From positions 1 through 64,000 of the forward strand of contig NZ_JPKG01000046.1 in assembly GCF_000735605.1 (NCBI RefSeq): 64,000 nucleotides of DNA. The letters are read 5' to 3'. Source of the DNA: Allobosea sp. LC85. Its GTDB lineage: Bacteria; Pseudomonadota; Alphaproteobacteria; Rhizobiales; Beijerinckiaceae. The position numbers and the translations under genes were made by a program. The notes below the pieces were generated by a model. It saw only the letters and a list, made by a program, of their open reading frames with translations. It searched no databases and was not told the DNA's origin. Below, one piece after another: positions 28,000 to 35,357 of this stretch (position 1 is the stretch's first letter; each line of letters begins with the position of its first letter).

Positions 28000-29813
28000 G
28001 CGCGCGTCTCCGCCTGGATGGCGACGAGTTCGGCCGGAGGATCGAAATCTTCGGGAATACCGCAGAGGCCGCGGGCGACGAACCATTCTCCTAGCGCCGG
28101 TGCGGCCGTCAGCATGGCGAAGGGAACCGCCAGCACATAGCCGGCGGTCAGCGGCAGCGACCAGAGCAGCACCGTTGGCGACAAAATGGCTAGCGCAATG
28201 AAGATATAGAGCCCGAAAAGCAGATGCGGCCACAAACCTGCGAATGCCGTCGCCAGGGACAGCGCGTGTGCATCGCGCGATTGGCCGTTCCAGCCGATCT
28301 TCGCTCGCCCGAAGGCAAGGCCGATCATGAACAGCGTCGTGCGGAAGGTCGAGACCGCTCCCTGCAGAAAGGCGAAGACGATCTCGATCAGCGACGAGGT
28401 GATGAAGCAGCCCGTGCCGCCGTAACGCTTCGTGCCTGCCCTGGTCAGCAGGATATCGGCGAAGCCCGCCAGCTTGGGCGAGAGATACATCATGAAGAAC
28501 AGCACGTAGAGGAAAGCCGCGAGCCCCGCCGGGTAATCGGCGATACCGCCATCCTCGATCACCTTCCACGGCAGCAGAGCGATCATCAGCGTCCAGGCCG
28601 GCAGGCCGAGGAACATCAGGATCGCCCAGACGAGCTGGAAGCGACTCATCGGCTTCAGGCCGGGTAGATCGATCAGCTTGAGATATTGCAGGTTGCCGAG
28701 GCACCAGCGCAGGTCGCGCTTGGCGAATTCGAGCATGGTCGGCGGGTTCTCCTCCCAGCTCCCCATCTCCTCCGGCAGCACGCGCACCTCGTAGCCGGCG
28801 CGGCGCATCAGGGTCGCCTCGACCTGGTCATGGCTCATCACCGGCCCGCCCAGCGGCGGTCCGCCCGGAAGCACGGGCAAATGGCACTCATCGCGGAAGG
28901 GTGCGATCCGGACCATGGCGTTGTGCCCCCAGAAGGGTCCGCATTCGCCGATCCACCAGGCCGATCCCATCGTGTAAGGGCGCATGCCGTGACGCATGCC
29001 GAACTGGAAGATGCGCGCGAAGGCCGACTTGCTCGGCATGCCGACGACAAGGCTCTGCAGGATGCCGAGTCGCGGATGGGCCTGCATCATGCGGGTCAGC
29101 CTGACGATCGCCTCGCCCGACATCACGCTGTCGGCGTCGAGCGGCAACATGAGCTCGTAACGATCGCCCCAGCGTTCGCAGAACTCACGGACATTGCCGG
29201 CCTTGAAGCCGGCATTGTCGGTCCGGCGGCGATAGGTCACTCGCCCGCTTTCGCCAATCTCGTTCGCCCACCCCTCAGCGAGATGCTCCTCCGCAGCGGC
29301 GACACGCGGATCATTGCTGTCGGAGAGCACGAAGTAGTCGTACCAGGCGCCCTGCCCTGTCGCGTCGAGGCTTTGCTTGACCACGCGCAGGCGGCGAAAG
29401 GCCCGTGCGGGATCCTCGTTGCGAAGGGTCATCAATACCGCAGTGCGAACCGCCAGTGGTGTCGCGGCATCGCCGTCAACAGCAAAGGGCGCGACCTGCT
29501 CGCGTCCATCCTCGACGCCATGCAGCAGCCAGAGCCCGATTGCAGCATTCCAGAAGCCGAGCACGGTCCAGGGCGCACCGAACAGGAAGGCGACGAAGAT
29601 CACGATGTCGGCAAGGGTCCATCCGCCCGCGCCCAGCACACGCGACAGCCCGAAGAGAAGGCCGGCGAGCGTGACGAGATTGAGCACGAGAACCAGCAGC
29701 CGGCGGGCCCGCAACACGCCGATCGTCTGCAGCCCGGCAGGGGTCAACCCCGGCAGCACGCCTGCCTCTTGCGCAGCCGGCTGGAACGTGGTCGGAGCGG
29801 GGCGCTGATTCAT
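27996..29813 (-). CDS. opgH: Glucans biosynthesis glucosyltransferase H
   Basis: This 605-residue polytopic GT2 enzyme should polymerise glucose from UDP-glucose into osmoregulated periplasmic glucan. Two N-terminal membrane helices precede a cytosolic catalytic domain with DxD in LPLDADSVMSG, SHDQVEATLMRRAGYEVR and the RDLRWCLGNLQYLKL motif (RxxRW-type). Further helices follow near 400-560. The length matches short alphaproteobacterial OpgH, which lacks the long C-terminal tail of the E. coli enzyme. ATG 29813 is favoured. No opgG lies in the window, so the backbone-processing partner must be elsewhere or absent. It is coupled to an FkbM methyltransferase by a 4-base overlap. Confidence 0.9.
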   Translation of the reverse strand: MNQRPAPTTFQPAAQEAGVLPGLTPAGLQTIGVLRARRLLVLVLNLVTLAGLLFGLSRVLGAGGWTLADIVIFVAFLFGAPWTVLGFWNAAIGLWLLHGVEDGREQVAPFAVDGDAATPLAVRTAVLMTLRNEDPARAFRRLRVVKQSLDATGQGAWYDYFVLSDSNDPRVAAAEEHLAEGWANEIGESGRVTYRRRTDNAGFKAGNVREFCERWGDRYELMLPLDADSVMSGEAIVRLTRMMQAHPRLGILQSLVVGMPSKSAFARIFQFGMRHGMRPYTMGSAWWIGECGPFWGHNAMVRIAPFRDECHLPVLPGGPPLGGPVMSHDQVEATLMRRAGYEVRVLPEEMGSWEENPPTMLEFAKRDLRWCLGNLQYLKLIDLPGLKPMSRFQLVWAILMFLGLPAWTLMIALLPWKVIEDGGIADYPAGLAAFLYVLFFMMYLSPKLAGFADILLTRAGTKRYGGTGCFITSSLIEIVFAFLQGAVSTFRTTLFMIGLAFGRAKIGWNGQSRDAHALSLATAFAGLWPHLLFGLYIFIALAILSPTVLLWSLPLTAGYVLAVPFAMLTAAPALGEWFVARGLCGIPEDFDPPAELVAIQAETRA

Positions 29814-29858
29814 GGCGGTTTCCGTCACGCGATGGTGCAAGGCGAGGGTCTGCTTAAC

Positions 29859-30866
29859 ATGGCGCAGGAGCTAAAGCCGGCATTCGCAGCCGGCGCAAGT
29901 TCGACGGCAACGGCCCTCTGGTATGTGGCGCCTCGTGAATGCGCCCTGAACACCGTGACAGTGCCCCCGGCGGGACCGGGCGATTGCCTTGTTCGCACGC
30001 TCTGGAGCGGTATTAGCCGCGGCACCGAGCGCCTGGTTTTCGAAGGGCGCGTGCCGCCTTCGGAGCACGAGCGCATGCGCGCCCCCTTCCAGGAAGGGGC
30101 GTTCCCGTTCCCGGTCAAATACGGCTATTGCGCCGTCGGGCAGGTCGAAGCCGGACCGGCGGACATCGTCGGCAAGACGGTGTTCGGCCTCCATCCGCAT
30201 CAGAACCGCTTCGTTGCGCCGCGCGAACGGCTGACCATCGTGCCTGATGCCGTTCCTGCTCGCCGGGCTGTGCTCGCCGCCAATATGGAAACCGCGCTGA
30301 ACGCGCATTGGGATGCCGCATCAGGTCCCGGCGACCGCATTGTCATCGTCGGGGGTGGCGTGCTCGGCCTGCTGGTCGCCTGGATCGCGGCAGGGATTCC
30401 CGGTGCGGACGTGACGCTTGTCGATATCGACCCCGGCCGCGCAACGCTGGCAGGACAGCTCGGCTTCGGTTTCGCACAGCCCGACGCCGCCCCCGAGAAT
30501 GCCGATCTCGTCTTCCATGCCAGTGCCTCGGCGCCAGGGCTTGCCACTGCGATAACAGCTGCCGGTCTCGAGGCCCGCATCGTCGAGCTGAGCTGGTATG
30601 GCGAGGGCGCCGTGCCCGCTCCGCTCGGCGGCGCCTTCCATTCCAAGCGATTGCAGATCGTCTCCTCGCAGGTTGGCCAGGTCTCGCCTTCGCGCCGCTC
30701 GCGATGGGATTACGCAAGGCGTGCCCAGGCCGCGATGGCACTGCTCGCCGACGAACGGCTGGACGGGCTGATCACGCAGGAAATCCCCTTCGCCGGCGCT
30801 CCGGCGCAGCTTCCCGGCGTGCTTTCCGCCGATTGGCGCGGGCTTGCCGCAGTGCTGCGCTATTGA
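29859..30866 (+). CDS. MDR-family dehydrogenase (zinc-type alcohol dehydrogenase superfamily)
   Basis: This 335-residue medium-chain dehydrogenase has a GroES-like N-terminal domain and a Rossmann domain with RIVIVGGGVLGLLVAWIAAG and the acidic LVDIDPGR, consistent with NAD binding. The usual catalytic-zinc segment (GxCGSD) is replaced by SGISRGTERLVFEG, as in BchC-type and related zinc-free or altered members. So its chemistry may differ from a standard alcohol dehydrogenase. ATG 29859 has a GAGGG about 11 bases upstream. It is divergent from opgH and is the first gene of a plus-strand set with PTPS-like, glycosyltransferase and methyltransferase genes; the last three overlap by four bases each, this one lies 63 bases ahead. 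Confidence 0.85.
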   Translation: MAQELKPAFAAGASSTATALWYVAPRECALNTVTVPPAGPGDCLVRTLWSGISRGTERLVFEGRVPPSEHERMRAPFQEGAFPFPVKYGYCAVGQVEAGPADIVGKTVFGLHPHQNRFVAPRERLTIVPDAVPARRAVLAANMETALNAHWDAASGPGDRIVIVGGGVLGLLVAWIAAGIPGADVTLVDIDPGRATLAGQLGFGFAQPDAAPENADLVFHASASAPGLATAITAAGLEARIVELSWYGEGAVPAPLGGAFHSKRLQIVSSQVGQVSPSRRSRWDYARRAQAAMALLADERLDGLITQEIPFAGAPAQLPGVLSADWRGLAAVLRY

Positions 30867-30929
30867 CCTGACGCAGGGGCTTTGGCCAAGACAGGGGCCT
30901 GCCGACGCGCCGGCCTAAGGGAGTTGCAC

Positions 30930-31331
30930 ATGTTTTCCGTCGAAGTCCGCGACCGCATCATGATCGGCCATTCGCTGCCCGATCCGTTCTTCGGCCCGGC
31001 GCAGAACATGCACGGCGCGACCTTCGTGGTTGATGTCGCGTTCTTCCGCGAGCGGCTCACACGCCAGAATGTCGTGGTCGATATCGGCGCCGCACTCGAC
31101 GTGCTGAACAAGACGCTGAAGCCGCTGAACTATCAGAACCTCGACACGCTGCCGCAGTTCGCGGGCGTGCTCACCACCACGGAATTCCTCTGCAAATACA
31201 TCTTCGACGCGGTCGCCGAAGCCGCGAAGTCGGGGGCCCTCGGTGAAGATGGCGCCGGGCTCTCCCGCATCCGCGTCACCCTGCATGAGACCGACCTCGC
31301 CCGCGCCAGCTATGAGGGCGCCCTCGCGTGA
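30930..31331 (+). CDS. PTPS/QueD-family protein with degenerate active site
   Basis: This 133-residue protein matches the 6-pyruvoyl-tetrahydropterin synthase/6-carboxytetrahydropterin synthase fold by length and by IGHSLPDPF, NMHGATFVVDV, VVDIG and the C-terminal VTLHETDLARASYEG. Compared with QueD, the zinc triad His-x-His is HGA, so one ligand is missing. No Cys occupies the catalytic position before that motif, and the LDHHYLN segment is LNYQNLD, losing the catalytic Asp-His pair. The substrate-binding Glu (HET) is kept. It is therefore unlikely to be an ordinary QueD. GGGAG precedes the ATG at 30930. Its stop overlaps the glycosyltransferase start (GTGA). Confidence 0.85.
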   Translation: MFSVEVRDRIMIGHSLPDPFFGPAQNMHGATFVVDVAFFRERLTRQNVVVDIGAALDVLNKTLKPLNYQNLDTLPQFAGVLTTTEFLCKYIFDAVAEAAKSGALGEDGAGLSRIRVTLHETDLARASYEGALA

Positions 31332-32380
31332 GCGAGATCGTCTTCGCGATCCCCGGCGACATCGACCTGCCCACGGGCGGCTATGGCTATGATCGCCGCC
31401 TGTTGCGGGAGTGGCACGCCAACGGCGTCGCAGCGCAGCATCTCGCTCTGCCCGGTTCCTTTCCAAATCCGACGCCGACGGATCTCGACGAGACCGGGCG
31501 ACTGCTCCTGTCGCAGCCCTTCGACCGCGTCCTGCTGATCGATGGATTGGCCTATGGTGCCTTTCCGGAGAGCATCGCGGCCGACCTGGCTGGTCGGGTG
31601 GTCGCGCTGGTGCACCACCCCCTCGGCTTCGAAACCGGACTTGGGACGGAGCAGGCCCGCGCGCTGATTGCGCGCGAAACCGCTGCCCTGCGTTATGCCA
31701 GCGCCATCATTGTCACGAGTCCGGCGACCAAGCGCCTCCTGGTCTCCGAGTTCGGCGTCCCCGCCGAGCGCATCGCGGTTGCCGAGCCGGGCGTAGACCG
31801 GGCACCGCGTGCCGCCGGCGGGCGCCCGGGCGAGCCCCTGCAACTGCTCGCGGTCGGGTCCCTCGTCCCGCGCAAGGGCTACGACATCCTGGTCGAGGCA
31901 TTGCGCCCGCTGAGGGATGTGTCCTGGCAACTCACGATCATCGGTGCGGCCGACCGGGCGCCCGCGACAACTCTCGCGCTCAAGGCGCAGATCGCGTCTT
32001 CCGGGCTTCAGGACCGGATCATGCTGGCGGGTGCGGTTGGCGAAGTCGAGCTGGCACACGCCTATGACAAGGCCGAACTTTTCGTCATGCCCTCCCTTTT
32101 CGAGGGCTATGGCATGGTGCTGACTGAAGCGATGGCGCGAGGCCTGCCGATCCTGTGCACCACCGGCGGCGCAGCAGCTGAAACGGTGCCGGATGCGGCC
32201 GCCATCAAGGTTGCTCCCGGCGATGCGGGCGCGTTGACCCGGGCGCTGAGTGAGCTTCTGGCTGTACCGCCTGGCAGAAAGCGCCTGGCCGATGCCTCCT
32301 GGGCCGCGGCAGAGACATTGCCTCGCTGGCACGACACCGCGACGATCGTCGCCGAGACCTGCCGAAAGGTATTTGCATGA
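31328..32380 (+). CDS. GT4-family glycosyltransferase
   Basis: This 350-residue GT-B glycosyltransferase has no membrane segment. The C-terminal half has LLAVGSLVPRKGYDILVEAL and the sugar-nucleotide binding segment ELFVMPSLFEGYGMVLTEAMARGLPILCTTGGA with the EGYGMVLTEA form of the family's ExFGxxxxE motif. The N-terminal half includes VALVHHPLG. The acceptor is unknown; given its coupled neighbours it could glycosylate a small molecule made by the dehydrogenase and PTPS-like protein. It starts with GTG 31328, overlapping the PTPS-like stop, and its own TGA overlaps the methyltransferase ATG. Confidence 0.88.
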   Translation: MSEIVFAIPGDIDLPTGGYGYDRRLLREWHANGVAAQHLALPGSFPNPTPTDLDETGRLLLSQPFDRVLLIDGLAYGAFPESIAADLAGRVVALVHHPLGFETGLGTEQARALIARETAALRYASAIIVTSPATKRLLVSEFGVPAERIAVAEPGVDRAPRAAGGRPGEPLQLLAVGSLVPRKGYDILVEALRPLRDVSWQLTIIGAADRAPATTLALKAQIASSGLQDRIMLAGAVGEVELAHAYDKAELFVMPSLFEGYGMVLTEAMARGLPILCTTGGAAAETVPDAAAIKVAPGDAGALTRALSELLAVPPGRKRLADASWAAAETLPRWHDTATIVAETCRKVFA

Positions 32381-33216
32381 GCGGCTTTTCTCCAGACTGG
32401 TTGGCCTTGCGCGAGCCGGCCGATCACGCGGCGCGCAACCCGCAATTGCTTGCAGCCGTTGGCGCCTATTTCTCCAACCGCCCGTCACTCACCATCGTCG
32501 ATCTCGGCTGTGGCGCGGGCTCCAATCTACGCGGCACCTATTCGGCGCTCCCGCCCCGGCAGCACTGGACGCTCGTCGATTTCGATGAGCGACTGCTTGA
32601 CGTCGCCCGTGAACGCCTCGCTGCCTGGGCCGATGACGTGCGCGAGCAGGGCGAGGAACTCGTCCTGGGCAAAGGTGACAGGACAATTACCGTCGATACC
32701 CGCAAGGCCGACCTGAACAAGGATCTCGAATGGGTCTTGGGCTGGCAGCCGGATCTGGTGACCGCCGCGGCCTTGTTCGACCTCACCTCGAAGCGATGGC
32801 TCGAACGCTTCGTCGCCGCACTCGTGAGCCAGAACGTCCCGCTCTACACCGTGCTGACCTATGACGGCCGCGAGCAGTGGCAGCCGAAACATGGCGCCGA
32901 CTCCAGGGTCCTGGCCGCGTTTCACCATCATCAACACAGCGACAAGGGCTTTGGTCCTGCCGCCGGACCGGAGGCCACGGAGGCGATGGCCGAGGCTTTC
33001 CGCAAATCCGGCTTCGCGGTTTCCACCGGCGAAAGTCCATGGTTGATCGACGAGGGCCAGCGCGAATTGGCCGAGGCCCTGACGAAAGGCATCGCCGAGG
33101 CAGTCACCGAAACCGGCCATGTCGACCCCGCCACGGTCGCGGACTGGCTGGAGACCAAGCGCCGGGCCGTCTCCGGGCTCGTCGGTCACCAGGACCTTTG
33201 GGCTCGGCCGGTCTGA
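32377..33216 (+). CDS. Class I SAM-dependent methyltransferase
   Basis: This 279-residue enzyme has the SAM motif I TIVDLGCGAGSNLRG and motif II WTLVDFDERLLDVAR, both in canonical spacing, with a later DLVTAAALFDLTS resembling motif post-I/IV. Substrate specificity cannot be read from the sequence. It is the last gene of the coupled set (ATGA overlap with the glycosyltransferase), implying joint action on one product. Its stop lies 10 bases before repeat B2. Confidence 0.88.
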   Translation: MSGFSPDWLALREPADHAARNPQLLAAVGAYFSNRPSLTIVDLGCGAGSNLRGTYSALPPRQHWTLVDFDERLLDVARERLAAWADDVREQGEELVLGKGDRTITVDTRKADLNKDLEWVLGWQPDLVTAAALFDLTSKRWLERFVAALVSQNVPLYTVLTYDGREQWQPKHGADSRVLAAFHHHQHSDKGFGPAAGPEATEAMAEAFRKSGFAVSTGESPWLIDEGQRELAEALTKGIAEAVTETGHVDPATVADWLETKRRAVSGLVGHQDLWARPV

Positions 33217-33226
33217 AGCGAATCGG

Positions 33227-33342
33227 CTAGATCACGCTGCGTTTGGACGAAGTCGTCCAAACGTAGAAAACGTGATCGACTCTCATAGTTTAGAGCATGC
33301 TCAATGCGAAAAACCGTTGCCACTTTTTCGCAGCATGCTCTC
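33227..33342 (+). repeat. Type B palindromic intergenic repeat, copy B2
   Basis: This is the second copy of the 116-base type B unit, same orientation as B1 and about 13.2 kb away, with about 7 differences by eye. The first palindrome has one G·T-type mismatch in its 14-bp arms. The second hairpin (about 33293-33341) overlaps the 3' end of the convergent cytochrome b561 gene and provides its last codons and stop. Confidence 0.9.
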
Positions 33343-33921
33343 GCGCGCTCCGGGCCACATCCGCCGCAGCACGCCGTCCCTGCGGATGAAGCGGTGATAG
33401 ATCACCGCTGCGATATGCGTTGCGATCAGCAGAGCCATGCCGAGCGCGAGCCAGCCGTGGATATTGAGCACTCTCTTCGCCATTTCCTCATCCGGCGCAG
33501 TGAGTGCCGGTAGATTGAACAGATCGAAGATCGTCCGTGCTGGAAAGAGCGACACACCGATCCAGCCCAGGATCGGCACGATCAGCAGCAAGCCATAGAG
33601 CAGCCAATGCACCAGATGCGAGCCCGCCCTGTGCCACCACAACAGGGTTGGCTCGTCGGATGGAGCACCATGCAGCAAGCGATAGGCCAGTCGCCCGGCC
33701 ATCAGCCAGAGCAGCGTGAAGCCGATCAGCTTATGCGCGCTGTAGAGAGAGTTGGTCAGGGTATCCCAGATATCGAGCGTCTTGCCGCGATAGGTCATCG
33801 CCAGGCCAAGCGGGATCATCACAAGGACGAGCGCGACAGTCAGCCAGTGGAAGCGCCGTGCGACCGGGCTGTAGACGGCTGCCATGCTCGGTTTGGCCGC
33901 CGTGGCGTCGTGACTGATCAC
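33301..33921 (-). CDS. Cytochrome b561 family membrane protein
   Basis: This 206-residue protein has four hydrophobic helices (about 22-40, 60-80, 104-124 and 156-176) with His residues positioned for two b haems (RRFHW, SAHKLIG, LVHWLLYG, NIHGWL and ATHIAAV). Family members move electrons from ubiquinol or to superoxide. I favour GTG 33921, which has GGGAG 6 bases upstream, over ATG 33972; the latter adds 17 residues. The last dozen residues (SMLRKSGNGFSH) and the stop are encoded by repeat B2, which suggests the repeat replaced or extended the native C-terminus. Confidence 0.85.
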   Translation of the reverse strand: MISHDATAAKPSMAAVYSPVARRFHWLTVALVLVMIPLGLAMTYRGKTLDIWDTLTNSLYSAHKLIGFTLLWLMAGRLAYRLLHGAPSDEPTLLWWHRAGSHLVHWLLYGLLLIVPILGWIGVSLFPARTIFDLFNLPALTAPDEEMAKRVLNIHGWLALGMALLIATHIAAVIYHRFIRRDGVLRRMWPGARESMLRKSGNGFSH

Positions 33922-34183
33922 CGTGCTCTCCCGTGGCTTGCTGTTGTTGGGTATACCGCTACCTTCGCCCATTCATCTCGCGTTCAATCTCGCCTTCCTA
34001 TACAGCTGGCGGCAACAGATTGGATGGCTGCTAAGTTCAGCCGACATGAGGGTTTTGGCAACGGGAACCGTCCGCCCCCAGGAACGTTTCGAAGCCGGGG
34101 TCAGTCGCGCATCCCAAGCGATTTCCTGATCGTAGAATAAACATTCCTCCACCGCTCGCCGGTGCAATCTGACGGACAGTTCG

Positions 34184-35326
34184 ATGCCCAAGTCGCCGAT
34201 GTCTAGGTCGCGTACGCTCTTCGGCCGCTCGCAAGAAACCAACCTCGTAACGGTCGATCGTGCGATCGCCGAATTCCGCGCTGCCCGACCGGTGCTCTTG
34301 CACGATGGTGCCAGCCTGGCTCTGGCTCTCTCCGCGGAGCTCGCGGAGGTTGATCTGGTTCAGCGGCTCGACGAACTTGCCCGCGGCCGCGCGCATCTCA
34401 TTCTCAGCGCGGCGCGTTTGCGGAGGCTCGGTGCGAAGGGTCGCAGCGAGACCGGCATTCTGGCGATGCCGACACTCGATCTTGCCCGCATCGAAACACT
34501 TGCCCTGAAGATCGACGCCAGGGTCGATGCGCCGGTTGCGCCGGCCGGTTCGCTCGACGAAGCCGCGCTCGAACTCGCCAGACTTTCGCTGGTTCTGCCG
34601 GCGACGATCCTTGTTCCGGTCACCGCCGAGGAGATCGCCGGAGAACCGCTGGTCGAGGTCGCCATTGCAGCGATCAACGCCTACCGGGCCGAGCAGGTCG
34701 CGTCGCTGGCGATCGTCGGGCGCGCGCCGGTGCCATTGGAGGGTGCACCGGAAACCGAGTTCGTCGTCTTCCGCGGCGGCGAAGGCCTGCGCGATCAGGT
34801 TGCGATCATCGTCGGCAAGCCGGATCTCGACACCGCCGTGCCCGTGCGCCTGCATTCGGCCTGCCTGACCGGTGATCTTTTCGGTTCGCTGAAATGCGAC
34901 TGCGGCGACCAGCTGCGCGAGACCGTGCAGTGGATGGCCGAGAACGAGGGTGGCATCCTGCTCTATCTGGACCAGGAAGGCCGCGGCAACGGCATCTCCA
35001 ACAAGATGCGCGCCTACCGGCTGCAGAGTCAGGGGTGGGATACCTATGATGCAGACGAAGTGCTCGGCTTCGACCTCGACCAGCGCCATTTCGATTTTGC
35101 CGCCACGATGCTGAAGCAGCTAGGCGTGACAAGCGTCACCGCCTTGACCAACAACCCGCTCAAGATCGGCGCGATCAAGGCTGCCGGCCTCGAAGTCGCA
35201 GCAACCCAGCGCGTGCTCGGCCGGCCGAATGTGCATAATGTCCGCTATCTCGCCTCCAAGCGGGACCGTGCCGGCCACTTCATCGACATGGACGCGCTGA
35301 TGGCCCGTGCCGCGCCGACGGATTGA
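34184..35326 (+). CDS. ribA: GTP cyclohydrolase II with non-standard N-terminal domain
   Basis: The C-terminal half of this 380-residue protein (about 190-370) is a GTP cyclohydrolase II domain. It has all three zinc Cys residues in HSACLTGDLFGSLKCDCG, the YLDQEGRGNG active-site loop and LTNNPLKI. This enzyme opens GTP at the first step of riboflavin synthesis. The first ~185 residues resemble a degraded DHBP synthase-like domain; the expected RibB catalytic acidic motif is not visible. The loop reads LDQEGRGNG where E. coli RibA has HRQEGRNIG. ATG 34184 has GGACAG upstream. I see no FMN riboswitch before it. It lies close to a PTPS-like cluster. Confidence 0.88.
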   Translation: MPKSPMSRSRTLFGRSQETNLVTVDRAIAEFRAARPVLLHDGASLALALSAELAEVDLVQRLDELARGRAHLILSAARLRRLGAKGRSETGILAMPTLDLARIETLALKIDARVDAPVAPAGSLDEAALELARLSLVLPATILVPVTAEEIAGEPLVEVAIAAINAYRAEQVASLAIVGRAPVPLEGAPETEFVVFRGGEGLRDQVAIIVGKPDLDTAVPVRLHSACLTGDLFGSLKCDCGDQLRETVQWMAENEGGILLYLDQEGRGNGISNKMRAYRLQSQGWDTYDADEVLGFDLDQRHFDFAATMLKQLGVTSVTALTNNPLKIGAIKAAGLEVAATQRVLGRPNVHNVRYLASKRDRAGHFIDMDALMARAAPTD

Positions 35327-35357
35327 TCGAGGCAGCGGCTTCGGGCAGAGCTCACTG

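Noticed and set aside
28686-29858. In-frame upstream extension of the MDR dehydrogenase
   Set aside because: It is antisense to opgH; the dehydrogenase's GroES-like domain starts just after ATG 29859.
29859-30866. Annotation of the MDR protein as BchC of bacteriochlorophyll synthesis
   Set aside because: The GTERL stretch is similar, but no other photosynthesis gene lies in the window and the neighbours point elsewhere.
20065-33342. Type B repeats considered as ends of a composite transposon enclosing 13 kb
   Set aside because: The enclosed genes are ordinary chromosomal genes, no transposase is present, and no target-site duplication is visible.
33922-34183. Possible FMN riboswitch before the GTP cyclohydrolase II gene
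   Set aside because: None of the conserved RFN-element blocks could be found by eye.
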